A stretch of DNA of 59,011 nt, taken from contig JAFYAS010000019.1 of assembly GCA_017540605.1 (NCBI GenBank), positions 1 through 59,011 on the forward strand, in the 5' to 3' direction. Below are positions 17,285 to 26,604 of this stretch, one piece after another. The position numbers and the translations under genes are program-made. Every line of letters starts with the position of its first letter. Within the stretch, counting starts at the first letter, position 1. This DNA is from Lachnospiraceae bacterium. Lineage in GTDB: Bacteria > Bacillota > Clostridia > Lachnospirales > Lachnospiraceae. The notes beneath the pieces were generated by a model that did no database searches, was not told where the DNA came from, and saw nothing but the letters and a program-made list of their open reading frames with translations.

Positions 17285-19660
17285 GTGTATACCATAAAGA
17301 AAAAACTCGCGTTATTTACTGCAGCACTTTTTGCTGCGAGCTCAGCATTTGGGGGAATGGGTTTATCGAGTGCTGATGCGGCTAAGAAAAAGTACATTAC
17401 AAAGCTTAGTGTAAAACAAAAGGTTTCTTTAGAAGTCGGTAAAAAGAAGACCATAAAGGTTACACTAAAGATGGTTGGTAAAGCTTCAAAGAAGCTTACG
17501 GTTAAAACAAGCAACAAAAAGATCGCTACGGCATCTTATGCTCCAAAGACAGGAAAGCTTACTATTAAAGGATTAAAGAAGGGCAGTGCAAAGATCACAC
17601 TGACCACGGATGGAAAAACAAAGAAGGGTAAGAAACTAAAGAAGGTGATCACAGTAACTGTCACTAAAGCTGCTGCAAAGACAACACCTGTGATTGAACC
17701 GCCGACATCTACAGAAGCTCCAACGGAAGCACCTACAGAGGTTCCGACGGAAACACCTACTGAAGCACCGACAGAAGCACCCACAGAGGCTCCAAAGCCT
17801 GTAGGTATAAATATCAAGTCAGTTACCGTAAAGAATTCAATAACTGTGAAGTTTTCTTTGGATGCGGCCTGTGCTATAAGTAAGGATCAGGTTGAGATAA
17901 AGGCAAGGAAGTCAGCCAAGGGTTCGTACAAGAAGAAATTTTCCATATCTGAGCTTAGTACAACGAACAATATCGATTATATGGCAGTTCTTAACGGAGA
18001 TAATTATATTGATAAGGATTCCTATGTCCAGGTGAACATACCGAGTCTTACAGGAGATACAAAGTCTATGGAGGCAATGTTTACAGACGCCTCTGCTGAA
18101 TATAAGAAAGAGGTGACTCATGACTTTGCTGCCGGGAATAATTTTAGCTTTACTACTTCATTTGATGAAAGTGTAGGCTATCTTGATTACGAGATCACCG
18201 GAGTTCCTGAGGGTGTTAAATATATCAAGAATTCTAATTCTCTGGATTTTTCGGGGAAAATAAGCACAGCCGGTGTAAGAGATATGGTCATAAAGGCTAC
18301 TGATGAGATTGACAATGTATTTATTTATACAGTTCATTTGTTGATCTATGACTCAAGTAAGGTTATCTCTGTTCCGGAGACTCTTTATCGCCTCCCAAGT
18401 ACTAACTCCCATTCTTATACACCCACCTTTAAGGGAGGAAACAGTACATACAGATACAAGATCAATCAGGAAAAGACCAATATGGAAGGTGCGGATATGT
18501 ACAATTCCAAGGATTCTTCCGGTACTGCTGATTCGCCAAAGGTTAGTTATTATCCGAAAAAGTCCGGTACATATACTATAGTTGTTGATGCAGTCGATAC
18601 TGCAAAGGGTGAGGTTGTCTGTGAATGTACTATAACGATAATTGTTGCCGAAACCAAAACTGTCAGTGGATTTGTAACAGATGGTGAAAATAATCCGCTT
18701 GCAAATGTATATGTATATTTTATTCCGGTAGAAAAGGGCAGTAAGTTTATAAGTGATTATGTATATGCCACTACTGATTCAAAGGGAGCATATTCTATCG
18801 GAGTTCCGGCCGGTAAATATGATGTGGATGTGTCATTCCATATGGATGGTTATGAGCCGTATGCCGATTGTGCCTGCGATTACAAGAATATATTTGATTT
18901 CGATGTAAAAGAGAATATTGTAGGTGAGAATTTCAAGTTGAATCTTTTCAAGGTTGATATTTCGCTGGCAGCCGATACCCCTACTGAGATATCCGAGTCA
19001 TATATATATTACAACGCCTACTGGTATCTGGATGGAGCTTATCTGGGTAACGGCAGAAGTATTTACTTGAAGCCCGGAGCCTATAAGGGTATTTCTACTA
19101 TGGAAAGGAAGATTAAGACAGATGTAACTTATAGCGGTGGGCTTCCGAATAAGATTGATTCTTGGAGTATGAACTATAAAAAACAGGTCGCTAAGTATGT
19201 TCTTTCGGACTTTACGTTAGGAAGTTCTTCGGTTGAGACCAAGGCAAATGGTGTTTGGGTCGGTGAGAAGAATGCATATACTCTGACATTTGCTCAAAGT
19301 GATATACCGGCCATTGCTCTTAATACTGAAACGATATTCCCTACGGTCACTGCAACCACAGAGGATACCAGTGAAAATACCAAATATTATGGAGTTGTTA
19401 AATTCACCCCAAGCGCTTCAGGGGATTACAAGATAAAAACAGGCACCGGTACATATAAGATTTATAAGGCCGGTGATCTTAGTAAGACTGTGGCTATGAA
19501 GTCTGCTCCAACTGTTATTTCGAGTTACTATTATGGTACAGTGAGTCTTGAGAGTGGCAAGACCTATTACATAGGCTTCTTCAATGCCCAATTAAAGAAT
19601 GATGCAAACCCTGGTAATGGTACAAGAAGGATCACCATAACTGAAAATAATCAGAATTAA
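17285..19660 (+). CDS. Secreted protein: Ig-like, TPE-linker, carboxypeptidase-regulatory-like
   Basis: 791 aa starting at GTG 17285, with AGGAGG 7 nt upstream. A signal peptide (to about residue 34, ...SSADA) is followed by a lysine-rich Big2-like domain and a Thr/Pro/Glu repeat linker (about 136-172) built of TEAP units. Ig/cadherin-like beta regions come next, then a carboxypeptidase-regulatory-like domain at about 459-540 (VSGFVTDGENNPLANVYVYF), and last a PPC-like C-terminal domain. There is no cell-wall sorting signal. Together with its two neighbours it forms a cluster of exported beta-sandwich proteins, probably surface or extracellular-matrix components. Confidence 0.8.
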   Translation: MYTIKKKLALFTAALFAASSAFGGMGLSSADAAKKKYITKLSVKQKVSLEVGKKKTIKVTLKMVGKASKKLTVKTSNKKIATASYAPKTGKLTIKGLKKGSAKITLTTDGKTKKGKKLKKVITVTVTKAAAKTTPVIEPPTSTEAPTEAPTEVPTETPTEAPTEAPTEAPKPVGINIKSVTVKNSITVKFSLDAACAISKDQVEIKARKSAKGSYKKKFSISELSTTNNIDYMAVLNGDNYIDKDSYVQVNIPSLTGDTKSMEAMFTDASAEYKKEVTHDFAAGNNFSFTTSFDESVGYLDYEITGVPEGVKYIKNSNSLDFSGKISTAGVRDMVIKATDEIDNVFIYTVHLLIYDSSKVISVPETLYRLPSTNSHSYTPTFKGGNSTYRYKINQEKTNMEGADMYNSKDSSGTADSPKVSYYPKKSGTYTIVVDAVDTAKGEVVCECTITIIVAETKTVSGFVTDGENNPLANVYVYFIPVEKGSKFISDYVYATTDSKGAYSIGVPAGKYDVDVSFHMDGYEPYADCACDYKNIFDFDVKENIVGENFKLNLFKVDISLAADTPTEISESYIYYNAYWYLDGAYLGNGRSIYLKPGAYKGISTMERKIKTDVTYSGGLPNKIDSWSMNYKKQVAKYVLSDFTLGSSSVETKANGVWVGEKNAYTLTFAQSDIPAIALNTETIFPTVTATTEDTSENTKYYGVVKFTPSASGDYKIKTGTGTYKIYKAGDLSKTVAMKSAPTVISSYYYGTVSLESGKTYYIGFFNAQLKNDANPGNGTRRITITENNQN

Positions 19661-19688
19661 TATCAGCTTAATATTGATCATATCAAGG

Positions 19689-19724
19689 GCGCAGCGTGTA
19701 TCTTAATACACGCTGTGCTTTTTT
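19689..19724 (+). terminator. Intrinsic terminator
   Basis: GCGCAGCGTGTA (19689-19700) pairs with TACACGCTGTGC (19707-19718), a 12-bp stem with one G-U pair, followed by a TTTTTT run. Confidence 0.85.
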
Positions 19725-19726
19725 AT

Positions 19727-19755
19727 TTGCAAAATTGCATCTAAAAAGGTATAAT
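19727..19755 (+). promoter_or_regulatory. Promoter of the acyltransferase operon
   Basis: TTGCAA (19727-19732), 17 bp, TATAAT (19750-19755). The -35 box begins 2 bp after the preceding terminator. Confidence 0.7.
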
Positions 19756-19782
19756 CGTAATGTTTGAAAGGAAAATAACATT

Positions 19783-21066
19783 ATGTCAAAAAAGAAATCA
19801 AAAGACATTAAATGGAATAGATTGGACAACACAGCGAACCTTTTTCCTGTGATCGCCAGAGAAGGCATGAGCAATGTTTATCGTGTGTCGGTGGTCCTAA
19901 AGGAGGATATCGATCCCGAAGAACTGACAAAGGCGGTAAATAAGGTCTTGCCTTTTTTTGATGTGTTTAAGGCACGTATGAAGAAGGGACTTTTTTGGTA
20001 CTATTTTGAAAAGAATTCAAATCCATTTCCTGAGATCAGGGAGGAGAGTACCTACCCCTGTATGTACATCAATCCCTATGACAACAGGGAGTATCTTTTT
20101 AGGGTAACCTATTATAAGAACAGGATCAATCTTGAAGCGTTTCATGCATTGACAGACGGCAATGGAGCGCTTACATTCCTAAGGGAGATCACCTATCAAT
20201 ATCTTCGTAATGTCCATCCGGAACTCAAGGAAAAGGTGAGGGATTCTCTTGCGGCTACGACTTCCCTTGACATTGAGGATAGCTATGTGAGCAATTATAA
20301 AAAAGGAGCCAAGCGTCCTTATAAGACCAAGAAGGCTTTGATCATAAAGGGAGAAAAGCTCCTAATCAATCAGCTAAGTGTTATCCACGGATTGATTGAT
20401 ATCGGAGATATCAAGAGAGTGGCGAAGTCCTATGGTGTGACTATCAACCATTATCTGGTAGCAGCATTCACCTGGGCGATATATAAGTCATATCTGAAGG
20501 AGCAGCCATCAAAGGATCCTATAGTTACAGCTGTTCCTGTGAATCTGCGTCCCTACTTTGACTCGGATACTTTGAAGAATTTCTTTGTTGTGGTGTCTGC
20601 AGTATTTGATGTGGAAAGAGAGAATATGACATTTGAGGAGATCCTTGAGATCACAACAAAGAGCCTCAAGGAGCAGATCACCAAGGAGCATCTCGAGAAG
20701 CTTTTTTCCTACAATGTATCAAATGAGAAGAACCTGATACTTAGAAGCGTTCCTCTGTTTATAAAAAGCATAGCCATGCGCATGGTCTACAACGAATCGG
20801 CCAGAGCCAATACAACCACGCTCACCAATCTGGGTGTGATACCGGTTCCCGATGAATACAGGGAATATATCGAGAGGTTCCTTGCGGTGCTTTCCATGTC
20901 CAAGGGTCAAAGTCTTAAGGCGACGGTCATATCCTATGGCGATGAGCTTGTACTTACCTTTAGCTCGGCTTTTCGTGGCACCGGAATACAGAGAACATTC
21001 TTTAGGAAGCTTTCTGAAGATGGCATAAAGGTTTCCATAGAGACAAATGGAGTGAATTACGAATGA
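19783..21066 (+). CDS. Condensation/alcohol-acetyltransferase-like acyltransferase
   Basis: 427-aa cytoplasmic protein of the CoA-dependent acyltransferase/condensation-domain fold. The HxxxDG active-site motif is visible as HALTDG at 121-126. A DFG-like region is not obvious, but the length and the PVNLRPYF stretch suit alcohol acetyltransferase-like enzymes. It overlaps the DUF6320 gene by 4 nt (ATGA), so they are translationally coupled. With the esterase encoded third, the operon may add and remove acyl groups on a lipid or small alcohol; this is inference. Confidence 0.75.
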   Translation: MSKKKSKDIKWNRLDNTANLFPVIAREGMSNVYRVSVVLKEDIDPEELTKAVNKVLPFFDVFKARMKKGLFWYYFEKNSNPFPEIREESTYPCMYINPYDNREYLFRVTYYKNRINLEAFHALTDGNGALTFLREITYQYLRNVHPELKEKVRDSLAATTSLDIEDSYVSNYKKGAKRPYKTKKALIIKGEKLLINQLSVIHGLIDIGDIKRVAKSYGVTINHYLVAAFTWAIYKSYLKEQPSKDPIVTAVPVNLRPYFDSDTLKNFFVVVSAVFDVERENMTFEEILEITTKSLKEQITKEHLEKLFSYNVSNEKNLILRSVPLFIKSIAMRMVYNESARANTTTLTNLGVIPVPDEYREYIERFLAVLSMSKGQSLKATVISYGDELVLTFSSAFRGTGIQRTFFRKLSEDGIKVSIETNGVNYE

Positions 21067-21776
21067 ATATTTGCAGAAGATGTAAGATAACAATAAACGA
21101 TGATGCCATGATGTGTCCGCTTTGCCATGGTATACTTGAGGATACAGATATTGAAGCCGATGAAGAGCTTGATGATCCTGAAACCTACGATTCAAGATCC
21201 ATAACATATCCCGATGTAACACCTGTTTCCAGAACTCTTCATTTTATCATGAAGCTTTTGATCTTTGCTTCCGTTGTGGCAGGATTTACGACCGTAGTGA
21301 TAAATGCCGTATTGTTTAATGGCTTTTGGTGGTCCCTCATAGTGTGTATGTCATTAGCCTATGGATGCTTTGTGGTGCTTTATGTATTTAGGACAAGAAA
21401 GAGCCTACAAAAGCTTATACAGGTGCAGATGGTTGTGGGCATACTCTTTCTCATAGCATTGGATTTTGCCCTGGGCTATTCTGCTTGGTCGGTGAAGTAT
21501 GCGATTCCCATCATCCTTGTGGCCACGGATGTGAGTGTGGCTGTGATCATGCTTGTTGGTGATGATAACTGGCAAAGCTATGTAATGACAGAGATCGTAA
21601 CGTTCCTGTTCAGTGTTGTGATGATAGTGCTGGGAGTTTTTGTGAAGGTGAATATCTTAGATGTTTCCATTTTCTCCATCGGAGCAGTGGTGATCACAGG
21701 ATTGTTGCTTGCGACCACGATAGTATTCGGAGATCGTATCATACAAAATGAATTGAGGCGTAGATTTCATATCTAA
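21063..21776 (+). CDS. DUF6320 zinc-ribbon membrane protein
   Basis: 237 aa. The N-terminus is a short zinc ribbon with two CxxC pairs (CRRC at 4-7, CPLC at 19-22). It is followed by an acidic linker and about six transmembrane helices. This matches DUF6320, a membrane family of unknown function that I recall next to the acyltransferase and hydrolase types found here. It overlaps the acyltransferase stop by 4 nt. Confidence 0.75.
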   Translation: MNICRRCKITINDDAMMCPLCHGILEDTDIEADEELDDPETYDSRSITYPDVTPVSRTLHFIMKLLIFASVVAGFTTVVINAVLFNGFWWSLIVCMSLAYGCFVVLYVFRTRKSLQKLIQVQMVVGILFLIALDFALGYSAWSVKYAIPIILVATDVSVAVIMLVGDDNWQSYVMTEIVTFLFSVVMIVLGVFVKVNILDVSIFSIGAVVITGLLLATTIVFGDRIIQNELRRRFHI

Positions 21777-21787
21777 GGAGCTTATGT

Positions 21788-22759
21788 ATGGCAGAACTTA
21801 GCAGAAGAAGCAGACTCGCGAGAGATCTGGTAGCTGAATTTAATAAAAACGAATTTTTGAAGAGCCGATTCGGAGCAGAGAATAAAGTAGAGAGCGATAT
21901 AGAAAAGCCCTACAAATATCCGGAGCATCTATCCACAAGGCTTATTCATATGAACAGTGGCGGCGAGAACAATCCGGGCTTTACAATGGAACTCCTTACC
22001 TGGAATGAGCAGCCTAAGCTTACGGATGGGGATGATGTACTTAAGTTCGGCAACTCTGAGAAGGCTGTCCTTCATATCCATGGAGGCGGATTTATTGCCC
22101 CCTTCAGAAAACAATATAAGACCATGGCAGGTCTTTATTCTGAGCTTGGAAAGGGTGCGGCTGTGCTTTCCGTAGATTATCGTGTGGCGCCGGAGCACAA
22201 GTTTCCTGCAGCTATTGATGATTGCTATGCTGCCTATGAATGGCTTTTGGAGCAGGGCTATTTGGAGGAGAATATCATATTTGCCGGAGATTCGGCAGGA
22301 GGAGGATTATGCCTTTCTCTTTGCCACAAATTAAGATCCATGTGGCGAAGGATGCCTGCGGGGCTAGTGCTCATGTCTCCCTGGGCTGATCTGACAACAT
22401 CCGGCCCCTCATATAAGGAGAATTTTGAGATTGATCCGGTATTTGGCAATGACAGAGCAGAGATGATCTTTTCCAATCCGTACCCGGGTGATGCTGATCC
22501 CGCTGATCCTCTTATTTCTCCCATGTTTGGAGATTATACCGGATTTCCACCTATGCTCATACAGTCCGGATCTGACGAGATGCTTTTATCCGATTCCCAG
22601 TCGGTAGCGGCCAAGGCAAAGTCAGCGGGTGTCCCTGTAAGGCTTTCGATATATGAGAATATGTTCCATGTATTTCAGATGACAGCTCTTCTGATACCTG
22701 AATCAGAGCGGGCTTGGGCCGAGGTTGGAAGATTCTTTCATGAAATTGATTTTGCATAA
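21788..22759 (+). CDS. Alpha/beta hydrolase of the HSL (acetyl-esterase) family
   Basis: 323-aa esterase. The oxyanion-hole motif HGGGF is at 98-102 and the nucleophile elbow GDSAGGG at 167-173 with Ser169. A C-terminal Asp (SGSDEML) and His (MFHVF) complete the triad. There is no signal peptide, so it acts in the cytoplasm. It is third in the acyltransferase-DUF6320 operon, with AAGGAG upstream. Confidence 0.9.
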   Translation: MAELSRRSRLARDLVAEFNKNEFLKSRFGAENKVESDIEKPYKYPEHLSTRLIHMNSGGENNPGFTMELLTWNEQPKLTDGDDVLKFGNSEKAVLHIHGGGFIAPFRKQYKTMAGLYSELGKGAAVLSVDYRVAPEHKFPAAIDDCYAAYEWLLEQGYLEENIIFAGDSAGGGLCLSLCHKLRSMWRRMPAGLVLMSPWADLTTSGPSYKENFEIDPVFGNDRAEMIFSNPYPGDADPADPLISPMFGDYTGFPPMLIQSGSDEMLLSDSQSVAAKAKSAGVPVRLSIYENMFHVFQMTALLIPESERAWAEVGRFFHEIDFA

Positions 22760-22767
22760 AGGTTATA

Positions 22768-22806
22768 AACCGTGTTTCGATGCTTTTCATCGGGACACGG
22801 TTTTTT
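22768..22806 (+). terminator. Intrinsic terminator after the hydrolase gene
   Basis: AAACCGTGT... pairs with ...ACACGGTTT across a CATCG/CGATG-containing hairpin, followed by TTTTTT. Confidence 0.8.
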
Positions 22807-22814
22807 CGACTCGG

Positions 22815-22840
22815 GAGTTTTGCAAGCGAAACTCTTTTTT
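22815..22840 (+). terminator. Second small terminator-like hairpin
   Basis: GAGTTT (22815-22820) pairs with AAACTC (22829-22834), followed by TTTTTT. It ends just before the next -35 box. A near copy lies at 29568-29594, also just upstream of a promoter. Confidence 0.45.
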
Positions 22841-22843
22841 GGG

Positions 22844-22872
22844 TTGACAAAGAAATATATGTGTGTTATAAC
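22844..22872 (+). promoter_or_regulatory. Promoter of the GntR-ABC operon
   Basis: Perfect TTGACA (22844-22849), 17 bp, TATAAC (22867-22872). Confidence 0.8.
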
Positions 22873-22895
22873 TGTACCATAGCAAGTGATACAGT
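22871..22895. promoter_or_regulatory. Probable autoregulatory operator
   Basis: ACTGTA (22871-22876) and TACAGT (22890-22895) form an inverted repeat with a 13-bp centre. The repeat spans the end of the -10 box and the transcription start. This is where a YtrA-type GntR repressor, encoded immediately downstream, would block transcription. Confidence 0.55.
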
Positions 22896-22923
22896 ATAAC
22901 ATTTGATGAAAGGGGTGAGATCC

Positions 22924-23295
22924 TTGATAAATCTTGAATTTAAAGGCAATAAGCCCATTTATGAGCAGATCATAGAAGGGATAAAGTTGAATGTGATGAG
23001 GCGATATTTAAAGCCCGGAGATGCCATACCATCAGTAAGAAAGCTTGCTCTTGACCTAAAGATCACGCCGGGTACTGTGGCAAAGGCCTATCAGGAGCTT
23101 GAAAGACAGGGCGTCATAGAGACCATCAGGGGTAAGGGCACATTTATTGCAGAGAAGCCTTTAATAAAGGCTGACGAAGAAAGACTTGATGCAGTCAGAC
23201 AAAAGCTTAAATCCCCTATCATGGAGCTTAAGATGATGGGCTACGACAAGAAGCTTTTGAAGGAATTTGTGAGTAGCATCTATGATGAATTGTAG
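22924..23295 (+). CDS. YtrA-subfamily GntR transcriptional repressor
   Basis: Short GntR regulator (about 123 aa): a winged helix (about residues 5-75, ITPGTVAKAYQELERQGVI) plus a short helical tail, the hallmark of YtrA-type repressors that control ABC exporters. I favour TTG at 22924 because AGGGGTGA lies 5 nt upstream and the N-terminus then begins just before PIYEQI, as in the family. ATG at 22906 is the alternative. It is first in the operon with the ABC genes. Confidence 0.88.
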   Translation: MINLEFKGNKPIYEQIIEGIKLNVMRRYLKPGDAIPSVRKLALDLKITPGTVAKAYQELERQGVIETIRGKGTFIAEKPLIKADEERLDAVRQKLKSPIMELKMMGYDKKLLKEFVSSIYDEL

Positions 23296-23315
23296 ACAGT
23301 GTGAGGTGAGAGAGT

Positions 23316-24209
23316 ATGTTGGAGATAAAGGATTTATATAAAAGCTATGACAAAAAGGAAGCCTTAAGGAATGTGAGTCTTACAGTAAAACCCGGTGAGA
23401 TACATGGACTGATCGGCGAGAACAGTGCAGGAAAAACAACCCTTATCAAATGTGCGGTTGGGATTTATAGGGCTGATAAGGGTGAGATAACCTATGATGA
23501 CAAGCCTGTATTTGACAATCCCGAGGTGAAGGTTCGTATTGGTTATGTGGCTGATTACAATGACTATATTGGATATTACAAGGTGAAGAGGATGGTAAAG
23601 ACCTACTGTTATTTTTATCCGAAGTTTTCAGTAGAGAGGTTTAATGAGCTGAATCAGATATTCAACATCCCGGTGGATTTAAAGATCAGCTCTCTTTCAA
23701 AGGGTCAGAAGATGCGACTGGCATATATGATGGAGCTTTCCAAGGAGCCTGATTATCTGATACTCGACGAGCCCACCTCCGGTCTTGATCCAGTGGCAAA
23801 GGCGAAGTTCTTTGAGATATTGATTAACGAGGTGGAGACAAGAAATATCGGAGTTCTTATAAGCTCGCATAACCTTGAAAGCCTGGAGCGTATATGCGAT
23901 ACGGTGACAATGCTTAAGTCCGGAGAGGTGGAAAAACAGATGACAATGGATGCCATGAAGGAAGAGCTTACCGAACTCAATGTTGTATTTGAGGGCGGGG
24001 CACCGAAGGAGCTTTCTAGCTTTCCTGATGTACTGAAGATAAGCAATGTGGGAAGCATTTACACCCTGATCGTTAAAAACTATGATGAGAAGTTTATGAA
24101 GAAGTTAAAGGAAATGGGAGCAGGACTTATCGAGCCCGTAGACATTTCTCTTGAAGAGCTCTTTATCGTATTGCAAAGTGCAACTGACAAGGAGGGAGAG
24201 CATGAGTGA
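23316..24209 (+). CDS. ABC transporter ATP-binding protein (YtrB-like)
   Basis: 297-aa ATPase. Walker A GENSAGKT is at 34-41, the signature is LSKGQKMR near residue 128, and Walker B is LILDEPTSGLD near 148. A C-terminal extension of about 70 residues is typical of exporter ATPases. It overlaps the permease gene by 8 nt. In this family such GntR-controlled exporters often respond to cell-wall-active compounds; the substrate here is unknown. Confidence 0.92.
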   Translation: MLEIKDLYKSYDKKEALRNVSLTVKPGEIHGLIGENSAGKTTLIKCAVGIYRADKGEITYDDKPVFDNPEVKVRIGYVADYNDYIGYYKVKRMVKTYCYFYPKFSVERFNELNQIFNIPVDLKISSLSKGQKMRLAYMMELSKEPDYLILDEPTSGLDPVAKAKFFEILINEVETRNIGVLISSHNLESLERICDTVTMLKSGEVEKQMTMDAMKEELTELNVVFEGGAPKELSSFPDVLKISNVGSIYTLIVKNYDEKFMKKLKEMGAGLIEPVDISLEELFIVLQSATDKEGEHE

Positions 24210-26604
24210 TCTTAAAAAACTTACGAAAATGAATCGCGAAGTATATGCCATGATCTTTCTTATTGGGTTGTCGCTGGTGTTGCTTGAGTCGTATTATAGT
24301 TGCTGGGTTTATGGAAGCTATAATCTTCCGTACGGGGATAGTCTTGAGGCTAAGATTGCTCAATCGGTGGAGGAACAAAGAGATAAAGCCGGAAACTACA
24401 GTCTTCCCGATGAAGGACTTGATATGTCTGAGGCAATAAGTCTAAAGTTCAAGCTTGAAGGCGGTAGTATACTGGTGCCTATAGCGGTTATTATTCTTCT
24501 TTTGATGTTTAGAGAAAGTCAGAAATCCTCCGTTAGATCAAGGGAATATGAATCTTTTCTGCCTGTAAGAAGAACAAGTGTCGTTATGCATGATTATTTT
24601 TCAATGGCAGCAATCATAGTGTTTGTGAATTTTATTCAGGGAATTATTTACTGGATATACCAAAATCATTATGATTCCTTGTGGGTTAAGGCTTCGGGAC
24701 TTAGCGAGCCGGCTGGTTTTAGAGCCGGCGCGAATGATAGGTTGATCACCTATGTTGTCATTTACACGTTATATCTGCTGTTTATCTATACCTGGTTATA
24801 TCTTGGGATAGTTGTTTCAAAAAATGAGCTGCTCGGTATTTTTTATTCTGCATTTACCAGATTTACAGTGTGTATACCTTTGATGATTATATGCGGCTTG
24901 TTTATAGATAGATCTGCCCTTGGTGGAGCCGCAAAGACATACATAAATGCATGGACAACACTTTTAGCAAGACCAATGGTTGCAATAGATAAATATACTT
25001 GTGTGGGACTTTTAAAGGGATCCATCGATATTTCTCAGTACGAATTCACAGATTGGAGAGAGTATGAGACTCTGGGCCATTTTAATCCGATTGAATATAA
25101 CAATATAGATATTCGCTCGTATCTGTTGGTGGTCTTGGCGTTAACGATCGTTGGAGTCTTCCTCATAAGGCTTTTTGCAAAAAAACGAGAGCTTACAAGA
25201 GGGGGAAGATTTTCTTACTTCAAACCCTTCGATTATGTCATTGCGATATATAGCGGTATTATAGTATGGCTTATAGATGGATTTTTGGAGCTTCTTAATG
25301 ATTACTTTGATCTGTATTTGGATGATGCTATCGTTGGTGTGTTAGATGGTAATTCAATAATACTTGGAATACTGACAACAGTAGTATTGATCTTGATAGG
25401 CAGATCTATTGATACTAATAGATTAAAAGATAAGATAGGCATTGAAGAAAAGGAAAAATCGGATGATCCTATTGTTCTTAAAAAGGCGGTTATAAGCTCG
25501 CAAAACACATTATATATTATTTTGTTGTTGACTTTGGTTCTGGTCACTTTGGCAGTTGCAGGTAGGCATTTTAATATATTGGATGAACAGAGCTTTACTG
25601 AGAGTACGATTGCTCTCCAAAAGCTTGATTATCTGGAATGGTTTTCGGGTAATCTTATAAGCATTTTTAAGAAGGAATATGTGATATTGGCTACTGTGTG
25701 TCTGATCATTTTTAGAATGAGAGACTTTTGGGATGAGAAAAATATTGGAGTAAGAGAGTTTAAAGCGACATTGCCTATATCAAGAAGTAAAGCTTATCTG
25801 GCAAATGTGTTAAGAGATGTTGTTTTAGTTTCTGTTCCGGCGATATTATCAGCTATATATGTGTATTTTAGATTGGCATCAGAGTTTAGTAAAGCCGGTA
25901 TAGAAGCTGGATGGATTGCTGTTTCTGTTTTTGGACTAATGATCACGGGATGGGCTTACACTATGATGCTCATAGGTTTTATACATCTGGTGGAAGAGTT
26001 CTTTGCCAACGGAATGACAAGATTTTTTGCTTTGATCGGCAGTAGTTTTATGGCCTTTATTTGTATGCAGTCTCTTTATGACAGGTTTGCGGGAAGGAAT
26101 CCGATTATTGAGATTATATACGGAACTGCCTTCAATATGTTATCGGGAGGATACTCATATAGCCATCATAGTCATGGTATATCTGATATAGATATGAATA
26201 TTCTTGGAGTCCCGTTTTCTGATTATGCTAAGGAGTACATAAGTGAATATTCCGGATACGGATTAAGTGATCTAAGTGCTTTATATGATTTTTCTAAAGC
26301 TAAGTATTACCTGGGATTTGTGGCACTTTACGCTTTGATCGCTATCCTGTTGATTGCGGTAGGTTTTATAATGGAAAGCAAGAAAGACTATTCCAGACAT
26401 AACCTGTATTTTAACTTTGAAAAGTATATCATTGCCGGAGCTTTTGCTGCAACATTTTTATGTGTAACCTTGGCAACTGCCTTTGATAAGGCTGATTATA
26501 TAAGAATAAGCATTGTATCTATGATCGTGTTCATATTGATCGTATTGTTTTTTTCAAAGGATAGATTAGTGAGGATGAAAAAATGTATAAGGGTGAAGAA
26601 ATAA
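24202..26604 (+). CDS. ABC exporter permease, large membrane protein
   Basis: 800 aa with roughly 12 hydrophobic segments in two halves separated by a charged stretch near residues 410-440. This suggests a duplicated ABC-2-type permease. The ATG at 24202 follows GGAGGGAG; longer reading frames upstream run inside the ATPase gene and lack a ribosome site. The product is partnered with the ATPase by 8-nt overlap. Codon usage is somewhat more AT-rich than in the neighbours. Confidence 0.82.
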   Translation: MSDLKKLTKMNREVYAMIFLIGLSLVLLESYYSCWVYGSYNLPYGDSLEAKIAQSVEEQRDKAGNYSLPDEGLDMSEAISLKFKLEGGSILVPIAVIILLLMFRESQKSSVRSREYESFLPVRRTSVVMHDYFSMAAIIVFVNFIQGIIYWIYQNHYDSLWVKASGLSEPAGFRAGANDRLITYVVIYTLYLLFIYTWLYLGIVVSKNELLGIFYSAFTRFTVCIPLMIICGLFIDRSALGGAAKTYINAWTTLLARPMVAIDKYTCVGLLKGSIDISQYEFTDWREYETLGHFNPIEYNNIDIRSYLLVVLALTIVGVFLIRLFAKKRELTRGGRFSYFKPFDYVIAIYSGIIVWLIDGFLELLNDYFDLYLDDAIVGVLDGNSIILGILTTVVLILIGRSIDTNRLKDKIGIEEKEKSDDPIVLKKAVISSQNTLYIILLLTLVLVTLAVAGRHFNILDEQSFTESTIALQKLDYLEWFSGNLISIFKKEYVILATVCLIIFRMRDFWDEKNIGVREFKATLPISRSKAYLANVLRDVVLVSVPAILSAIYVYFRLASEFSKAGIEAGWIAVSVFGLMITGWAYTMMLIGFIHLVEEFFANGMTRFFALIGSSFMAFICMQSLYDRFAGRNPIIEIIYGTAFNMLSGGYSYSHHSHGISDIDMNILGVPFSDYAKEYISEYSGYGLSDLSALYDFSKAKYYLGFVALYALIAILLIAVGFIMESKKDYSRHNLYFNFEKYIIAGAFAATFLCVTLATAFDKADYIRISIVSMIVFILIVLFFSKDRLVRMKKCIRVKK

